Part shown: piece by piece, positions 8,583 to 17,437 of the stretch
Numbering within the stretch: the first letter of the stretch is position 1
How the letters are laid out: each line of letters begins with the position of its first letter
From: Planctomycetota bacterium
Lineage (GTDB): Bacteria; Planctomycetota; UBA1135; GCA-002686595
Direction: 5' to 3'
Assembly: GCA_016714045.1 (NCBI GenBank)
Contig: JADJNY010000003.1
Location: forward strand, 62,001 to 126,000
DNA length: 64,000 nucleotides
The notes under the pieces: model-generated
What the model saw: only the letters and a program-made list of their open reading frames with translations
Told to the model about the DNA's origin: nothing
Database searches by the model: none
Translations under genes and position numbers: made by a program

Positions 8583-10991
8583 TCAGCGCGACCAGTTCAG
8601 CACGACGGCGTTCGCCGTGTTGAACGTGGCGCTCGTGCAGTAGCTCGCGGCGTTGCGATACCAGACCTGGTAGATGCGGTAGCCGCCTTCCGGGGGGACG
8701 CCGCCGCGCTGACTGATCGGCAGGTCGCCCGGCTGCGGGATCGTCGCGGCGTTGCCGGTCGCCGCGTGCGCGCCGACGCGCACCAGCGTGCCCGAAGCGC
8801 AACGCACGCCGTCCCCGAAGGGCACGCCCGGATCCTCGCTCGTGCCCTGGAAGAAGAGGCAGAGCACGTTCGACGGGACGCCGTCGACGCGCAGTCGCGT
8901 CGTGTCGCCGTTCGTCGCGACGCGACCGTCCAGGTAGGTGAGGGACGCGCCCGCCGAGTACACGGAGTTCGCGCACCCACGGCCCGTCGCGCCGACGTTG
9001 CCACAGGGGCAGGGCGCGGCCGTCCCGTCGCCGGGGCAGGCCAAGCTCCACGTGCCGCCGACCGTCGAGTCGAACAGCGCGCCGTCCACGTCGTGGTCCT
9101 GCGAATTCTGCTCGAAATCGTACAGCGCCATGAAACGATGCGTCGAGCTGCCGAGCGAGTGCTGCGCGCTGACTTGCGGTCGCCGCTCGCTGAGTCCGAA
9201 GTTCCAGAGGAGCTGGTGGGGCTGCGAGAGCGCGATCGTGTTGCCAGCGAGGAACAAGTCGGTGACGTGGACCGCGAAGAAGGTCGGGTAGAACGTGTCC
9301 GTCTCGGCATAGGCGAGCAAGAAGTGCTCTCCGTCGCAGTCGATGTCCGGTTCGATCTGCTGGAGCGACTGGAGCCCCAAGTTCTCCATCGCCGTGACGT
9401 TCGCGGTCTGCAGCCACGTCGTGCCGTCGAACGCCGTGGCCCAGATGTCCGGGTTCGAGCCCGCGTTCTGGCGGCGCTGGTACGCGATCACCGATCGACG
9501 GGTCCCGCGCATCGGGCTCGATGCGGTCGGCCGGCTGTCGTACGCGATCCCGAACGAAGTCACGCCGAACGGACCGTCGACGAGCAGTCCGTCGTAGCGC
9601 ACGTGCGCCGCGTAGATGTCGCCATGGTAGAGGACGTCGGAGCGCGTCCACGCGATGAGCCACTCGTTCGTGTCGTTCGACTTCGAGATGCTCGGTGTCA
9701 CGTCGGGCGTCAGCGGCACCGACGCCATGAACGCGACGTTCGTGCTCACCTGCGCGGCCGAGTTGACCAGTCGGTAGGCGACGCGCTTGTCCGTGGACGA
9801 GACGTCCTGCTCCCACACGACGCAGTAGTACGACGGTTCACCCGGAAACGGGTCTCCGCCGACGTCGGGCAGGATCTTGTTGCCCGCGCTCGCGTCGGAG
9901 ACGTCGAACTGCGCGCTCTGCACGAAGATCGCCCCCGAGGGCTCGATCGTGCGGCCCTTCACGATCCGGTTCAGGCCGCTCTCGACTTCCGCGACGACCA
10001 AGAACTGCTGCGCGGCTGCGAGGTTCGCGCACCGCGGCGAGTGCCAGGCGACCGTCGTGAAGTCGACGGTGCCCGTCAGCAGCACGGCGCCGTTCGCGGA
10101 CAGGAACTTCGCGTAGATGTCCGTGTCCGTCGCGGAGTACGTCTGTTCGTAGACGACGAGCCAGCCCTGCTCCGTCGGATCCCACGCGACATCGGGCGAG
10201 AACGTGTCCGAGGTCGTGCTCTCGACGTGGATGAGGCTGATCACGGGGTCGATCACGACGGGCCACGCGGCGCGAGCGAGGAACTCGGCGCCGACGCGCA
10301 AGACGATCGCGCCGTCGTCGAAGCGCGGCTCGATCTCGGCGCTGTGCCCGCGCGCGTCGATCACCGTTCCGCGGCCGTAGCGCACGACGCCGAGCTCGGA
10401 GCGGAAGGCGAGGCCTCCGCCTTCCTGGACGGCCTCCATTTCGCCGGTCGCGGGGATGCGCAGGACGAGCTCACCCGCGCGCGGAAGGCGGTCGAACACG
10501 AAGAGCTGCTCGATCTGCTTCGGATCGAGCTCGTACGCCTCGACGAACGCTCCGCGATCGAGCTCGACGCGCTCGCCGATCCGCTCGGCCGCCGCTCCAC
10601 GCGCGAACGCGAGCTCCTCGCCGCCGACCGTGACGCGCTCCGGCGTGAAGTCGAACGGGACGTTGCGCGGCGCGCGCGGCCCGAGGCGCGGGAACCACGT
10701 GGCGCCCGCCGCGTCGAAGCGCATCTTCCAGTTCGTGCCCGCGGCCCACAGGGCGCCGTCGCCGGGCCGGTCGAAGTGCACCTGTTCGTCCGGCGCGGCG
10801 CGGAGCGCGGCGAGCGCTTGCGGAGTCGGCGCTGCAGGCGGCGCGTCGACGGTCGTCGTGCTCGCGCGCAGCGCGGAGCGGTCGCGGGTCGGTGCGGTGC
10901 GTTCGTCGGCCGACGCCGCGAGGGCGAGGAGCACGATTCCGGACAGGGGGCCGATCCAGGGGCGGGACGCAGGGGGCTGGTGAGATCGCAT
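8583..10991 (-). CDS. Secreted beta-propeller-like protein with CPCGN C-terminal domain
   Basis: 802 residues from the ATG at 10991. A signal sequence (SGIVLLALAASADE) follows a short basic start; the much longer upstream frame is shadow of the kinase gene. Residues about 60-230 form an N-terminal module ending AAWPVVIDPVI, a block known in front of bacterial propeller-like repeats. From there to about 640 some six repeats recur with the pattern PDVAWDPTEQGWLVVYEQ then DIYAKFL (others: WLIAWTRSD...GDIYAAHV, SVIAYQRR...DIWATAF), consistent with blades of a propeller. The C-terminus is the shared six-Cys domain (CPGDGTAAPCPCGN ... FGDGVRC ... YQVWYRNAASYC). Extracytoplasmic; function unknown. 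It sits just downstream of the kinase gene on the same strand. Confidence 0.8.
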   Translation of the reverse strand: MRSHQPPASRPWIGPLSGIVLLALAASADERTAPTRDRSALRASTTTVDAPPAAPTPQALAALRAAPDEQVHFDRPGDGALWAAGTNWKMRFDAAGATWFPRLGPRAPRNVPFDFTPERVTVGGEELAFARGAAAERIGERVELDRGAFVEAYELDPKQIEQLFVFDRLPRAGELVLRIPATGEMEAVQEGGGLAFRSELGVVRYGRGTVIDARGHSAEIEPRFDDGAIVLRVGAEFLARAAWPVVIDPVISLIHVESTTSDTFSPDVAWDPTEQGWLVVYEQTYSATDTDIYAKFLSANGAVLLTGTVDFTTVAWHSPRCANLAAAQQFLVVAEVESGLNRIVKGRTIEPSGAIFVQSAQFDVSDASAGNKILPDVGGDPFPGEPSYYCVVWEQDVSSTDKRVAYRLVNSAAQVSTNVAFMASVPLTPDVTPSISKSNDTNEWLIAWTRSDVLYHGDIYAAHVRYDGLLVDGPFGVTSFGIAYDSRPTASSPMRGTRRSVIAYQRRQNAGSNPDIWATAFDGTTWLQTANVTAMENLGLQSLQQIEPDIDCDGEHFLLAYAETDTFYPTFFAVHVTDLFLAGNTIALSQPHQLLWNFGLSERRPQVSAQHSLGSSTHRFMALYDFEQNSQDHDVDGALFDSTVGGTWSLACPGDGTAAPCPCGNVGATGRGCANSVYSAGASLTYLDGRVATNGDTTRLRVDGVPSNVLCLFFQGTSEDPGVPFGDGVRCASGTLVRVGAHAATGNAATIPQPGDLPISQRGGVPPEGGYRIYQVWYRNAASYCTSATFNTANAVVLNWSR

Positions 10992-11119
10992 GGAGGTCGC
11001 TCGTGGGCTTGGGACGGGGGCGGTCCCTCCGGCTCCAGCCGGCGGCCGTGGCCCCTGGAGTCGGACCTGCACGGCGCCGCGGCTCGCGACCGAACTTCTT
11101 GGATTCGTCGCGGAGAGCG

Positions 11120-13543
11120 TCAGCGGTCGAGCGAGAGCTCGAGCTCCGCCGCGTCGGCGAGCGCTCGCAGCTCCGCGTGCTCGGGTGCGATGCCGAGCCC
11201 GGTCTGCGCGGCCTCGAGCGCCGCCTCCGGCTCGCCGACGGCCGCAAGGCAGCGAGTGAGCACCGTCCAGGCCGCGACGTCGTCGGGTCGGTAGGTCGCC
11301 CACGCGCGAGCCGCTTCGAGCGCTTCGGGCGCTGCTCCGCGCTCCAGGCGGAGCAGCGCGAGCGCGGAGAGCAAGAGCGGCTCGCGCGGCGAGAAGCCCA
11401 GCGCTGCCGCGAGCTCCACCTCCGCCGCCGCGCCGTCGCCTCGCTCCCGGTCGACGAGCGCGAGGTTCGCCCACGTCTCGAACATCGGTCGGACGCGGAG
11501 CGCGCCCGACAGCGCCGCGCGGGCGTCGTCGAGGCAGCCTTGTTCCCAGCGCACGAGCCCGAGCGAGTTCCACGCGTCCGCGTCGCCGGGATCCAGCTCG
11601 ATCGCGCGCCGGAGCGCGCTCTCGGCGCCGTCGAGGTCGCGCACCGCCATGCGGGCGTTGCCCAGGACCTGGTGAGGCGCGCCCCAGTCCGGATCGAGCG
11701 CGACGGCGCGCTCGAGGATCGGGATCGCGCGCGCGGGGTCGATTGCGTACAGCGCCGAGCCGGCGGTGAAGAGCGCGCGCTCCTGGTCGGGCCACAGGAC
11801 GCACAGCGCGCCCGCGGCCGCGCGGATCGCGGCCTCGTCGTGCGCGGCCATCGCGGCGCGGGCACGCTCGAGCTGGTACACGAGCCGCGACGTGCGCGAG
11901 CGCGCGACGGCCTCTTCGAAGCGGGCGAGGGCGAGCTGGGCGAGCGGCTGCCGTTCGTGTCGCGGGCTGAGCTCGAGCTGATTCGAGAGTCGCATGCCGT
12001 CGACGAAGAGCTCCAACGCGGGCGCCGTCGCGTACCAGTCCTCGGGCAAGATCACGTCGGGACGTTCGCCCGCGGCGAGCGCGCGCAGCGCGAGGAACGC
12101 CGGCGTGCTCGGCGCCGCATCGAGCACGCGCGCGGCGTCGGCGGCGCGCTTCTCGCGGAGCCGAACGAGCGCCATGCCCGCGATGGCCTCGGCGTTGCCC
12201 GGCTCGATCGCCTCGGCGCGCTCGAACGACTCGAACGCCTCGGGGAGCCAGAAGCACGCGAGCTGCCCGTAGCCGTCCTGGAGCGCCTGCTCGAGCCGCT
12301 GCGCGTCCGTCAACCGTTCGGCGGCGCGCACCGCAGCACGGCCCTGGAGCCAGATGCCCGTCGACAGCGCCGCGGCGAGCGCCGCCACCGCGAGCAGCGA
12401 CAGGAGCACGACCTGACGCGGCTCGCGGCGCGCCCAGCGCAGGATGCGTCCCGTCATCGGCACGGGACGCGCGAGGATCGGCCGGCCCTCCGCGCACGCC
12501 TCGAGGTCGTCCGCGAGCGCCTGCGCGGTGCGGTAGCGCCGCGCGGGCTCGCGCTCCATCGCCGTGGCGACGACGACGGCGAGGTCGCGCGGCACGTCGC
12601 GATTCCACGCGCGGACGTCGGACGCCGCCGCGGACTCGATCGCGCGGAAGAGCGCCACCGGCGTCGCGCCTTCGAACGGACGCCGCAGCGACAGCGCCTC
12701 GTACAGCGTGACGCCGAGCGCGTACACGTCGCTCGCGGCGTCGGGGCGGGTGCGTTCGCCGCTGACGAGCTCGGGCGCCAGGTAGGCCGGCGTGCCCGCG
12801 GTCTGGCCGGTGCGCGTCAGCGTCGCGGCCTCGCCTTCCTCGCCGATGGCGAGCCCGAAGTCGAGCAGGACCGGCGCGCCGTCCGCGGCCACGAGCACGT
12901 TCGACGGCTTCACGTCGCGGTGCACGACGCCTTGGCCGTGCGCGTAGTGGAGCGCGCGGGCGACGCGGGCGAGGCAGGACGCGAGCGCGAGCACGTCCTC
13001 GCGTCCGCGCGCGGGGCCGGGCAGGACCTGCGCGACGCCCAGCGCGCGTTCGCGGGCCTCCGAAATCGCCTGAGCGAGCGTGCGACCTTCGACGAGGCGC
13101 ATCGCGATCCAAGGTTGGTCGACCTCGACGCCCGCGCCGTACACCGTCGCGATCCCGGGGTGGTCGAGCCGCGACGCGAGCTGCGCCTCGCGGCGGAAAC
13201 GCGCGCGGGCGGACGGGCTCGCGAGCGCGTCGGGCGGGAGCAGCTTGAGCGCCACGCGCCGACCGAGCGGCTCCTCGACGGCCTCGACGACGATGCCCAT
13301 GCCGCCGCGCCCGAGCTCGCGCACGACGCGGAAGTCGGCGACGCGTTCGGGCAGCTCGTGTGCGTCGTCCGTGCCGGACGTGGCCTCCTCGAGCGCGAGC
13401 AGCACGTCCAGCGCGGCCGGGAGGTCGGCGCCGAGCTCCGCGTGCTCCTTCGCGAACGCGCGCGGGTCGACGCGCCGGCCAGACTTGCGGAGGGCGAGGA
13501 ACCGTTCGATCGCGGCCTCGACCGAATCGGGCCGGTCGTTCAC
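11120..13543 (-). CDS. Ser/Thr protein kinase with TM segment and TPR tail
   Basis: 807 residues from the GTG at 13543, which overlaps the sigma-factor stop by GTGA. The short N-terminal region (RAFAKEHAELGADLPAALD) is the helical cap often preceding Planctomycete kinases and has no zinc motif. The kinase domain (about 70-335) shows GRGGMGIVVEAV, RVALKLL, HRDVKPSNVL, DFGLAI and TPAYLAPE. A transmembrane helix (VVLLSLLAVAALAAALS, about 378-400) precedes a TPR array reaching the C-terminus. It is likely the signalling partner of the ECF factor encoded immediately upstream. The glycine loop ends in VVEAV rather than VYEAV, a minor deviation. Start choice rests on the overlap and loss of homology upstream. 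Confidence 0.87.
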   Translation of the reverse strand: MNDRPDSVEAAIERFLALRKSGRRVDPRAFAKEHAELGADLPAALDVLLALEEATSGTDDAHELPERVADFRVVRELGRGGMGIVVEAVEEPLGRRVALKLLPPDALASPSARARFRREAQLASRLDHPGIATVYGAGVEVDQPWIAMRLVEGRTLAQAISEARERALGVAQVLPGPARGREDVLALASCLARVARALHYAHGQGVVHRDVKPSNVLVAADGAPVLLDFGLAIGEEGEAATLTRTGQTAGTPAYLAPELVSGERTRPDAASDVYALGVTLYEALSLRRPFEGATPVALFRAIESAAASDVRAWNRDVPRDLAVVVATAMEREPARRYRTAQALADDLEACAEGRPILARPVPMTGRILRWARREPRQVVLLSLLAVAALAAALSTGIWLQGRAAVRAAERLTDAQRLEQALQDGYGQLACFWLPEAFESFERAEAIEPGNAEAIAGMALVRLREKRAADAARVLDAAPSTPAFLALRALAAGERPDVILPEDWYATAPALELFVDGMRLSNQLELSPRHERQPLAQLALARFEEAVARSRTSRLVYQLERARAAMAAHDEAAIRAAAGALCVLWPDQERALFTAGSALYAIDPARAIPILERAVALDPDWGAPHQVLGNARMAVRDLDGAESALRRAIELDPGDADAWNSLGLVRWEQGCLDDARAALSGALRVRPMFETWANLALVDRERGDGAAAEVELAAALGFSPREPLLLSALALLRLERGAAPEALEAARAWATYRPDDVAAWTVLTRCLAAVGEPEAALEAAQTGLGIAPEHAELRALADAAELELSLDR

Positions 13544-14172
13544 GCGCCCTCCGACACGACGCCGGAATGCAGCGCTTCGAGCGCGGGCCGCAGGCGCAGG
13601 AGCGCGCGCACGAAGCGCTTGCTCGCCGCGGCGGGTTCGATGGCGAGCTCCGCGGCGGCGTCCTCGTTCGACAAGCCCTCGAAGTGGCGCAGCGCGACGA
13701 TCTCGCGGTCGAGCTCGTCGAGCTCCTCCAGCGCGGCGAGCACGCGCGCGCAGAGCTCCGCACGGTGCGCTCCCTGCGATGGCGAGGTCGCGCTCGCGAC
13801 GAAGAGCTCCGCCGCGCTCGCGGCGCTGACGCTGGGGCGGCTCTCGGTGAACTCCTCGCGCTGTGCGTCGCGCGCGCCCGTGCCGAGGTGGCGTCGCTGG
13901 GCCGTCGCGAGGGCCTGCACCGCCGTCAGGCGCAGCCACACGCGGAAGGGCGGCTCTCCGCGCGCGCTCCAGGCCTCGAAGCGCCGGGCGGCCTCGAGCC
14001 AAGCCTCCTGCACGACGTCAGCGGGATCGAGACGGCGGCGGAGGCGCGCGTCGAGGCGCAGCTCGACGAGCCGGAGGAGCCGCGCTTCGTGCGCCTGGAA
14101 GAGCTCGGACAGCGCCGCCGCGTCGCCGCCGCGAGCGCGCGTCAAGAGTCCATCCGTGCGGTCGGCGTCCAT
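13540..14172 (-). CDS. ECF-type RNA polymerase sigma factor (second kinase pair)
   Basis: 210 residues from the ATG at 14172 (MDADRTDGLLTRARGGD); the open frame upstream is shadow. Region 2 is RRLDPADVVQEAWLEAARR with FRVWLRLTAVQALATAQRRH; region 4 is LDREIVALRHFEGLSNEDAA followed by the recognition helix (AAASKRFVRALLRLRPALEA). This is a typical Planctomycete ECF factor. The stop codon overlaps the downstream kinase GTG, the same arrangement as at 5814. It diverges from the ABC permease operon across 115 bp (14173-14287), which must hold both promoters; no consensus element stands out there. Confidence 0.87.
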   Translation of the reverse strand: MDADRTDGLLTRARGGDAAALSELFQAHEARLLRLVELRLDARLRRRLDPADVVQEAWLEAARRFEAWSARGEPPFRVWLRLTAVQALATAQRRHLGTGARDAQREEFTESRPSVSAASAAELFVASATSPSQGAHRAELCARVLAALEELDELDREIVALRHFEGLSNEDAAAELAIEPAAASKRFVRALLRLRPALEALHSGVVSEGA

Positions 14173-14287
14173 GGCGCCTCCGATTGTAGGGGCGCGGCCC
14201 GCGGCGCGCTGTAGGGCGGTCCGTCGGCGACCACGGACGCCGCCAGTGCCTTGGCCGCTGGATCGCGAGCGGGTATGAACGGGCCCC

Positions 14288-15169
14288 ATGCGAACGGAAG
14301 GTGGTGGCGCACTCCGCTGGGCCCTCGTCGGCCCGACGTTGCTCTTGCTCGTCGCGTTCAACGTCTTCCCGCTCGCGTACAACGTCTTCCTCTCCTTCAC
14401 GAACGCGGAGCTCGTCGGCGAGGGCGCGCGCTCCGTCGGCGGCGCGAACTACGCGCGCGTCTTCGACGACCCGTTGTTCGCGGCCGCGTTGCGCCGGACG
14501 GCCCTGTTCGTCGTCGTCGCCGTCGGCGTCGAGCTCGTGATCGGCTTCGGGCTCGCGCTCGCACTGAAGCGCGACTTCCGCGGGAAGGCGTTCGTGCTCA
14601 CGACGCTGCTCGTGCCGATGATGCTGTCGCCGGCGGTGATGGGGCTGTACTGGAGCCTGATCCTGAACGGGAACTACGGGCTCCTGAACCAGGTTCTGGC
14701 GGGGCTCGGCCTGGGCGAGCCGCAGTGGCTGACGGACCGCGACCTGAAGTTCTGGTCGATCGTGCTCGTCGACGTCTGGATGTGGACGCCGTTCATGATG
14801 CTGATCGCGCTCGCGGGGCTCTCGTCGATCCCGCCGTCGATCTACGAGGCCGCAGCGATCGACCGTGCGGGCGCGTGGACGACGTTCCGGCGCATCACGT
14901 TGCCCTTGTGCGCGCCGCTGCTCGGACTCGCCGTGCTCTTGCGCGCCACCGACGCGCTGAAGCAGTTCGACCTCGTCATGGCGATCACGGGGCCGAACGA
15001 CGGAGGGACGCAGACGTTGTCCGCTCTGCTCTACCAGATCGTCTTCCGCGACGGGAAGGTCGGACTCGGTAGCGCCTATGCGATCCTCGTGCTCGTCGTC
15101 GTGATGGCGCTCGCGACGGTGTTCACGCGCTACGTCGATCGCCTGCGCGGCGCGGAGGCCGTGCGATGA
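14288..15169 (+). CDS. Carbohydrate ABC transporter permease, MalF/UgpA type
   Basis: 293 residues, six predicted membrane helices starting with WALVGPTLLLLVAFNVFPLA. The cytoplasmic EAA loop is EAAAIDRAGAWTTFRRITLP, which docks the ATPase. Length and topology match the binding-protein-dependent sugar permease family. It is the first gene of a five-gene cassette and is 61 bp upstream of the second permease. Together they would form the transmembrane channel of a sugar or polyol importer. Confidence 0.92.
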   Translation: MRTEGGGALRWALVGPTLLLLVAFNVFPLAYNVFLSFTNAELVGEGARSVGGANYARVFDDPLFAAALRRTALFVVVAVGVELVIGFGLALALKRDFRGKAFVLTTLLVPMMLSPAVMGLYWSLILNGNYGLLNQVLAGLGLGEPQWLTDRDLKFWSIVLVDVWMWTPFMMLIALAGLSSIPPSIYEAAAIDRAGAWTTFRRITLPLCAPLLGLAVLLRATDALKQFDLVMAITGPNDGGTQTLSALLYQIVFRDGKVGLGSAYAILVLVVVMALATVFTRYVDRLRGAEAVR

Positions 15170-15230
15170 TCCGGTCGAGAGCGAGCGTGCGGGGCCGGAC
15201 TGCGACGACACGCGGACGCCGAGGTGCGCG

Positions 15231-16094
15231 ATGAGGCTCGTGCGCGTCCTCGTGCTCGTCGTCGGCTTCCTGTGCGCGGGTCTGCCGCTCGCGTGGATGG
15301 CGCTGTCCTCGGTCAAGGAACGCGCCGACACGATCGCGCAGCACCCGAAGGTCCTTCCGTTCGCGACGACGACGCCCGCGCCGGAGTCGCTCGTGTTCGC
15401 GCCGACGACGGGCTCGTGGAGCGAGCTCGCGGTCGTCCACGCCGGCGCGCAGGCGTCGTTCTGGGAGCACCTCGGGAACAGCGTGCTGATCGGCGTGCTG
15501 TCGACCTTGTGCTCGGTGGTGCTCGGCACCGCGTGCGCGTACGGGTTCAGCCGCTTCCGCGTGCCGGGGGAGAAGGACTGGCTCTTCTTCGTGCTGTCGA
15601 CGCGCTTCATGCCGCCGCTCGCCGTCGTCGTGCCCGTGCTGCTCATGTACCGCCAGCTCGACCTCGCGGGGACGCACCTCGGACTCGTCCTGCTCTACAC
15701 CGTGTTCAATCTGTCGCTGTCGGTGTGGCTGATGAAGGGCTTCCTCGACGAGATCCCGCGCGCGTTCGAGGAAGCGGCGATGGTCGACGGCTACACGCGC
15801 GCGCAGGCCTTCGTGCGCGTCGTGCTCCCGGAGGCGCGCACGGGCATGGCCGTGACGGCGGTGTTCTGCTTGATCTCCGCGTGGAACGAGTACGGCTTCG
15901 CGATGACGCTGAACAGCTCCGGCGCCGTCACGGTGCCCGCGTACTTCGCGGGCCTCGCGGGCAACATCGAGGGCATGCCGTGGCCGCAGGTCGCGGCCGG
16001 CGCGATCGTGTTCGTCGCGCCGATCGTCGTGTTCACCGTGCTCGTGCGCAAACACCTGCTGCGCGGCATGACGTTCGGGACGATCAAGCAATGA
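15231..16094 (+). CDS. Carbohydrate ABC transporter permease, MalG/UgpE type
   Basis: 287 residues. The first helix is VLVLVVGFLCAGLPLAWMAL, followed by the expected SSVK basic stretch and a periplasmic loop, then five more helices. The EAA loop reads EEAAMVDGYTRAQAFVRVVLP. Its TGA overlaps the ATG of the small membrane protein gene (ATGA at 16091-16094), indicating coupled translation. Partner of the upstream MalF-type permease. Confidence 0.92.
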   Translation: MRLVRVLVLVVGFLCAGLPLAWMALSSVKERADTIAQHPKVLPFATTTPAPESLVFAPTTGSWSELAVVHAGAQASFWEHLGNSVLIGVLSTLCSVVLGTACAYGFSRFRVPGEKDWLFFVLSTRFMPPLAVVVPVLLMYRQLDLAGTHLGLVLLYTVFNLSLSVWLMKGFLDEIPRAFEEAAMVDGYTRAQAFVRVVLPEARTGMAVTAVFCLISAWNEYGFAMTLNSSGAVTVPAYFAGLAGNIEGMPWPQVAAGAIVFVAPIVVFTVLVRKHLLRGMTFGTIKQ

Positions 16095-16273
16095 AGGCCG
16101 CGGCGATCGAACGCGCGGCGCTCCTCGGCATGGCGCTCGGCGTCGCGCTCATGCTCCAGCCGTGGTGGGCGGGCGGCTTGCGCGTCGGCTTCTTCGCCAC
16201 GCTCGCGTTCACCGTGCTCCAGATCGTCGCGGGGCACCTCCCGAGGGAAAGCGACCGGGGGGGACGCGCGTGA
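16091..16273 (+). CDS. Small two-helix membrane protein within ABC sugar operon
   Basis: 60 residues, with two hydrophobic segments (ALLGMALGVALMLQPWW and VGFFATLAFTVLQIVAGHL). It is locked into the operon: start overlaps the permease stop by ATGA and its stop overlaps the ATPase start by GTGA (16270-16273). Rhizobial glycerol ABC operons (glpSTPQV) also place a small membrane protein next to the permeases, but that one (DUF2160) is longer and not obviously similar. A role as accessory subunit is inference from position and overlap; a chance ORF is unlikely given both overlaps and the helix pattern. Confidence 0.75.
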   Translation: MKAAAIERAALLGMALGVALMLQPWWAGGLRVGFFATLAFTVLQIVAGHLPRESDRGGRA

Positions 16274-17331
16274 GCTTCCTCGTGCTCGAGCGCCTCGAGA
16301 AGACGTGGCCCGACGGCACGCGCGCGGTGAAGGCGATCGACCTCGCGATCGAGCCCGGCGAGTTCGTCGTGCTGCTCGGCCCGTCGGGCTGCGGGAAGAC
16401 GACGACCTTGCGCATGATCGCGGGCCTCGAAACGCCGACGGCGGGACGCGTGCTCCTCGCGGGCGACGACGTCACGCGGCGCACGCCCGCCGAGCGCGAC
16501 ATCGGCTTCGTGTTCCAGTTCTACGCGCTCTACCCGCACCTGTCCGTGGCCGAGAACGTCGCGTTCCCGCTCGCGTGCGCGAAGGTGGCGCGCGCCGAGC
16601 GCGATGCGGCCGTCGCGCGCGTCGCCGAGCGCATCGGGATCACCGCGCTGCTCGCGAAGAAGCCGCGCCAGCTCTCGGGCGGCGATCAACAGAAGGTCGG
16701 CCTCGCGCGCGCGCTCGTGCGCAAGCCAGCGGTGTGGCTCATGGACGAGCCGCTTGGCACGCTCGATTCGTCCGAGCGCCTCGCGATGTGCGAGTTCCTC
16801 CGCGAGCAGCAGCTCGAGCAGCGCGTGCCGACCGTGTACGTGACGCACGACCAGGAAGAAGCGATGCGCCTCGCCGATCGCGTCGTCGTCATGGCGGAGG
16901 GGAGCGTGCTCCAGGCGGCGCCGCCCGCCGTCGTCTACTCCGATCCCGCGACGCTTTTCGTCGCGCGCTTCGTCGGCAGTCCGGGCATGAACCTCGTCGA
17001 GGGCGAGCTCGTCGACGGCGGCGGCGCGTTCCGGACCGCGGGCATGGCGCGTCCGCTCCCGCTCGCGGCGCGCGCGCGGTCCGGCCCGGTCGTGCTCGGC
17101 GCGCGGCCCGAGTTCGTGCGCTTCGACGCGTCGAGCCCGCTGCGCGGTCGCGTCGCCGTCGACGCGTTCCACGGCCCGTGCCGCTACGCGCACGTCGAGG
17201 GCGTGTTCGGCCGCGTCGCCGCGCGGCGCGGCGCGGAGGAGCGCGCGAGCCTCGGCGACGAAGTCGGCCTCGCGTTCGACCCCGCGGGCGTGCGGCTCTT
17301 CGACCCGGCGACGGGCGGGAGGCTCGCGTGA
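16270..17331 (+). CDS. ABC transporter ATPase, MalK/UgpC type (first of two)
   Basis: 353 residues from the GTG overlapping the small membrane protein stop. Walker A GPSGCGKTT, Q-loop VFQFYALYPHLSV, signature LSGGDQQKVGLARAL, Walker B VWLMDEPLGTLD and H-loop YVTHDQEEA are all present. The C-terminal about 110 residues form the OB-fold-like regulatory domain of the MalK family (GSPGMNLVEGEL, LGARPEFVRF). The signature has D and K where most homologues have Q and R, a mild change. It should energise the permease pair, probably as a heterodimer with the next ATPase, since both come from the same operon. Confidence 0.92.
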   Translation: MSFLVLERLEKTWPDGTRAVKAIDLAIEPGEFVVLLGPSGCGKTTTLRMIAGLETPTAGRVLLAGDDVTRRTPAERDIGFVFQFYALYPHLSVAENVAFPLACAKVARAERDAAVARVAERIGITALLAKKPRQLSGGDQQKVGLARALVRKPAVWLMDEPLGTLDSSERLAMCEFLREQQLEQRVPTVYVTHDQEEAMRLADRVVVMAEGSVLQAAPPAVVYSDPATLFVARFVGSPGMNLVEGELVDGGGAFRTAGMARPLPLAARARSGPVVLGARPEFVRFDASSPLRGRVAVDAFHGPCRYAHVEGVFGRVAARRGAEERASLGDEVGLAFDPAGVRLFDPATGGRLA

Positions 17332-17399
17332 GCGCGGCCGTGCACGAGGGAATCAGGAGGCGGTCAGGAGCCCGCCGGGGAATCGGGAGGCGGTCATGA
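17328..17399 (+). CDS. Possible 23-codon coupling ORF between the two ATPase genes
   Basis: A GTG at 17328 overlaps the first ATPase stop (GTGA) and the frame ends in a TGA (17397-17399) that overlaps the ATG of the second ATPase (ATGA). The encoded peptide is basic (VHEGIRRRSGARRGIGRRS region) and is read from the same 30-bp repeats that supply the downstream ribosome-binding site. It could keep ribosomes moving from one ATPase gene to the next. No independent evidence of translation; it may be accidental. Confidence 0.25.
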   Translation: MSAAVHEGIRRRSGARRGIGRRS

Positions 17400-17437
17400 G
17401 CGCGCCGGAGAATCGCGAGGCGTTCGTGCGCCCGCCG
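17348..17437. repeat. Three tandem imperfect 30-bp repeats spanning the second ATPase start
   Basis: Units are 17348-17377, 17378-17407 and 17408-17437. Each follows the plan G(G/A)GAATC.(G/C)GAGGCG(G/T)TC then a variable triplet and CCCGCCG or CGCGCCG. Unit 2 provides both the GGGAGG ribosome-binding sequence and the ATG (17396); unit 1 has AGG where unit 2 has ATG; unit 3 encodes residues 5-14 of the ATPase. Confidence 0.8.

Noticed and set aside
8583..13763. One 1726-residue minus-strand protein
   Set aside because: Residues upstream of the ATG at 10991 are shadow of the kinase gene; a signal peptide starts at that ATG.
10892..14278. 1128-codon plus-strand open frame across the second kinase/sigma pair
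   Set aside because: Low-complexity arginine-rich shadow; the minus strand carries intact kinase and sigma motifs.
16305..17399. 364-codon frame ending at 17399
   Set aside because: Most is shadow of the first ATPase; only the last 23 codons were kept as a low-confidence coupling ORF.
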